Position numbers and translations under genes: made by a program
Assembly (NCBI RefSeq): GCF_023516495.1
Contig: NZ_JAMGBC010000001.1
Coordinates: forward strand, 1-64,000
DNA length: 64,000 nucleotides
Direction: 5' to 3'
From: Sphingomonas anseongensis
GTDB taxonomy: Bacteria > Pseudomonadota > Alphaproteobacteria > Sphingomonadales > Sphingomonadaceae
Notes under the pieces: model-generated
What the model saw: the letters and a program-made list of their open reading frames with translations, nothing else
Told to the model about the DNA's origin: nothing
Databases searched by the model: none
In this document: piece after piece, positions 63,697 to 64,000 of the stretch
How the letters are laid out: the number at the start of each line of letters is the position of its first letter
Position numbering within the stretch: position 1 is the stretch's first letter

Positions 63697-64000
63697 ATGC
63701 GCAAGCTGCCTCCGCTGACTGCCGTCCGCACCTTCGAGGCGGCTGCCCGGAACGAGAATTTCACCGCAGCCGCGGCGGAGCTTGGGATGACCCAGGCGGC
63801 AGTCTCCTACCAAGTAAAGGCGCTCGAGGAGCGGCTGGGCGCCCAACTCTTCACCCGCGAGCGCGGGCGGGTCCGGCTAACTCCGCTCGGCACCCGGCTC
63901 CTGCCTCCGTTGAGCCAAGCGTTCGACTCGATTGAAGCAGCCTTCGCCGCCCACCGCGCGGAGGATGAATCGCTGCTCACCATCACGACGACGGTCACCT
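63697..64000 (+). CDS. LysR-type transcriptional regulator, partial at window end
   Basis: 101 visible residues; the gene runs off the window edge. The N-terminal helix-turn-helix is typical: LPPLTAVRTFEAAARNENFT, AAAAELGMTQAAVSYQVKALEERLG, LFTRERGRVRLTPLG. It resembles the GcvA/AmpR-like group, but the effector domain is missing, so the regulated pathway cannot be inferred. Divergent from the two small genes, which LysR members often regulate. Confidence 0.9.
   Translation, partial: MRKLPPLTAVRTFEAAARNENFTAAAAELGMTQAAVSYQVKALEERLGAQLFTRERGRVRLTPLGTRLLPPLSQAFDSIEAAFAAHRAEDESLLTITTTVT

Overview
The window reads as one piece of chromosome from a GC-rich alphaproteobacterium, most likely a sphingomonad. 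This is inferred from a TrcR/DUF1013 regulator, a CpdR-like receiver, an atpHAGDC operon without F0 genes, DUF1192, SapC, and two Sec-exported Hcp-like proteins. Genes are tightly packed, with many ATGA, TGATG and CTAG overlaps. After start codons are corrected, no gene-free stretch exceeds about 210 bases.

Layout. 0.1-4.7 kb: a Cu/Zn superoxide dismutase lipoprotein, a Tyr/Gln/Pro repeat exported protein, two tandem exported Hcp-like paralogs carrying SDPQEGGQ repeats, a RibD-like reductase, and two small unknowns. 4.8-7.3 kb: a low-GC gene for a SIR2-like NADase fused to a P-loop (STAND-like) ATPase and a helical-repeat C-terminus. It looks like a recently acquired one-gene anti-phage sensor, wedged behind uvrA. 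7.3-10.4 kb: uvrA with an SOS (LexA) box. 10.5-14.8 kb: a four-gene chaperone-usher pilus operon. 14.9-18.1 kb: thpR, a PPK2 polyphosphate kinase paired with a DUF4956 membrane protein, and a Bax-inhibitor-1 protein. 18.1-24.1 kb: a dienelactone hydrolase, GST, PncC-like amidase, M28 peptidase and S9 peptidase. 24.1-26.2 kb: two small membrane proteins divergent from a SufR-like Fe-S regulator, then a lipoprotein behind a perfect 22-bp palindrome.

26.2-39.1 kb is mostly housekeeping: clpA, DUF1192, a quinone oxidoreductase, trcR, xseB-ispA-coaD-cyclophilin-queA-tgt (isoprenoid, CoA and queuosine steps in one run), a DEAD-box helicase, SapC, and an N-formylglutamate amidohydrolase. 39.2-40.2 kb: cpdR, tRNA-Val(GAC) and crcB. 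40.2-45.1 kb: a BlaI/BlaR1-type regulatory pair leading a beta-propeller and a serine hydrolase, with its own operator. 45.2-51.8 kb: a lone CpaF ATPase and the F1 ATP synthase operon, into which a 61-residue Cys4 metal-binding-type ORF is inserted. 52.0-64.0 kb: DUF1203-ada, two tandem gluzincin-like peptidase paralogs, priA, an ABM-type monooxygenase, purC, an M16 peptidase, two tiny conserved-looking ORFs, and a LysR regulator cut by the window end.

Most accessory-looking content lies in 0.7-7.3 kb and in the BlaI/BlaR1 block. The most likely candidates for under-described biology are the SIR2-P-loop protein, the repeat-bearing exported Hcp pair with its duplicated 30-bp promoter element, the BlaR1 protein with a tyrosine-led heptad sensor domain, and the small Cys4 protein inside the ATP synthase operon.
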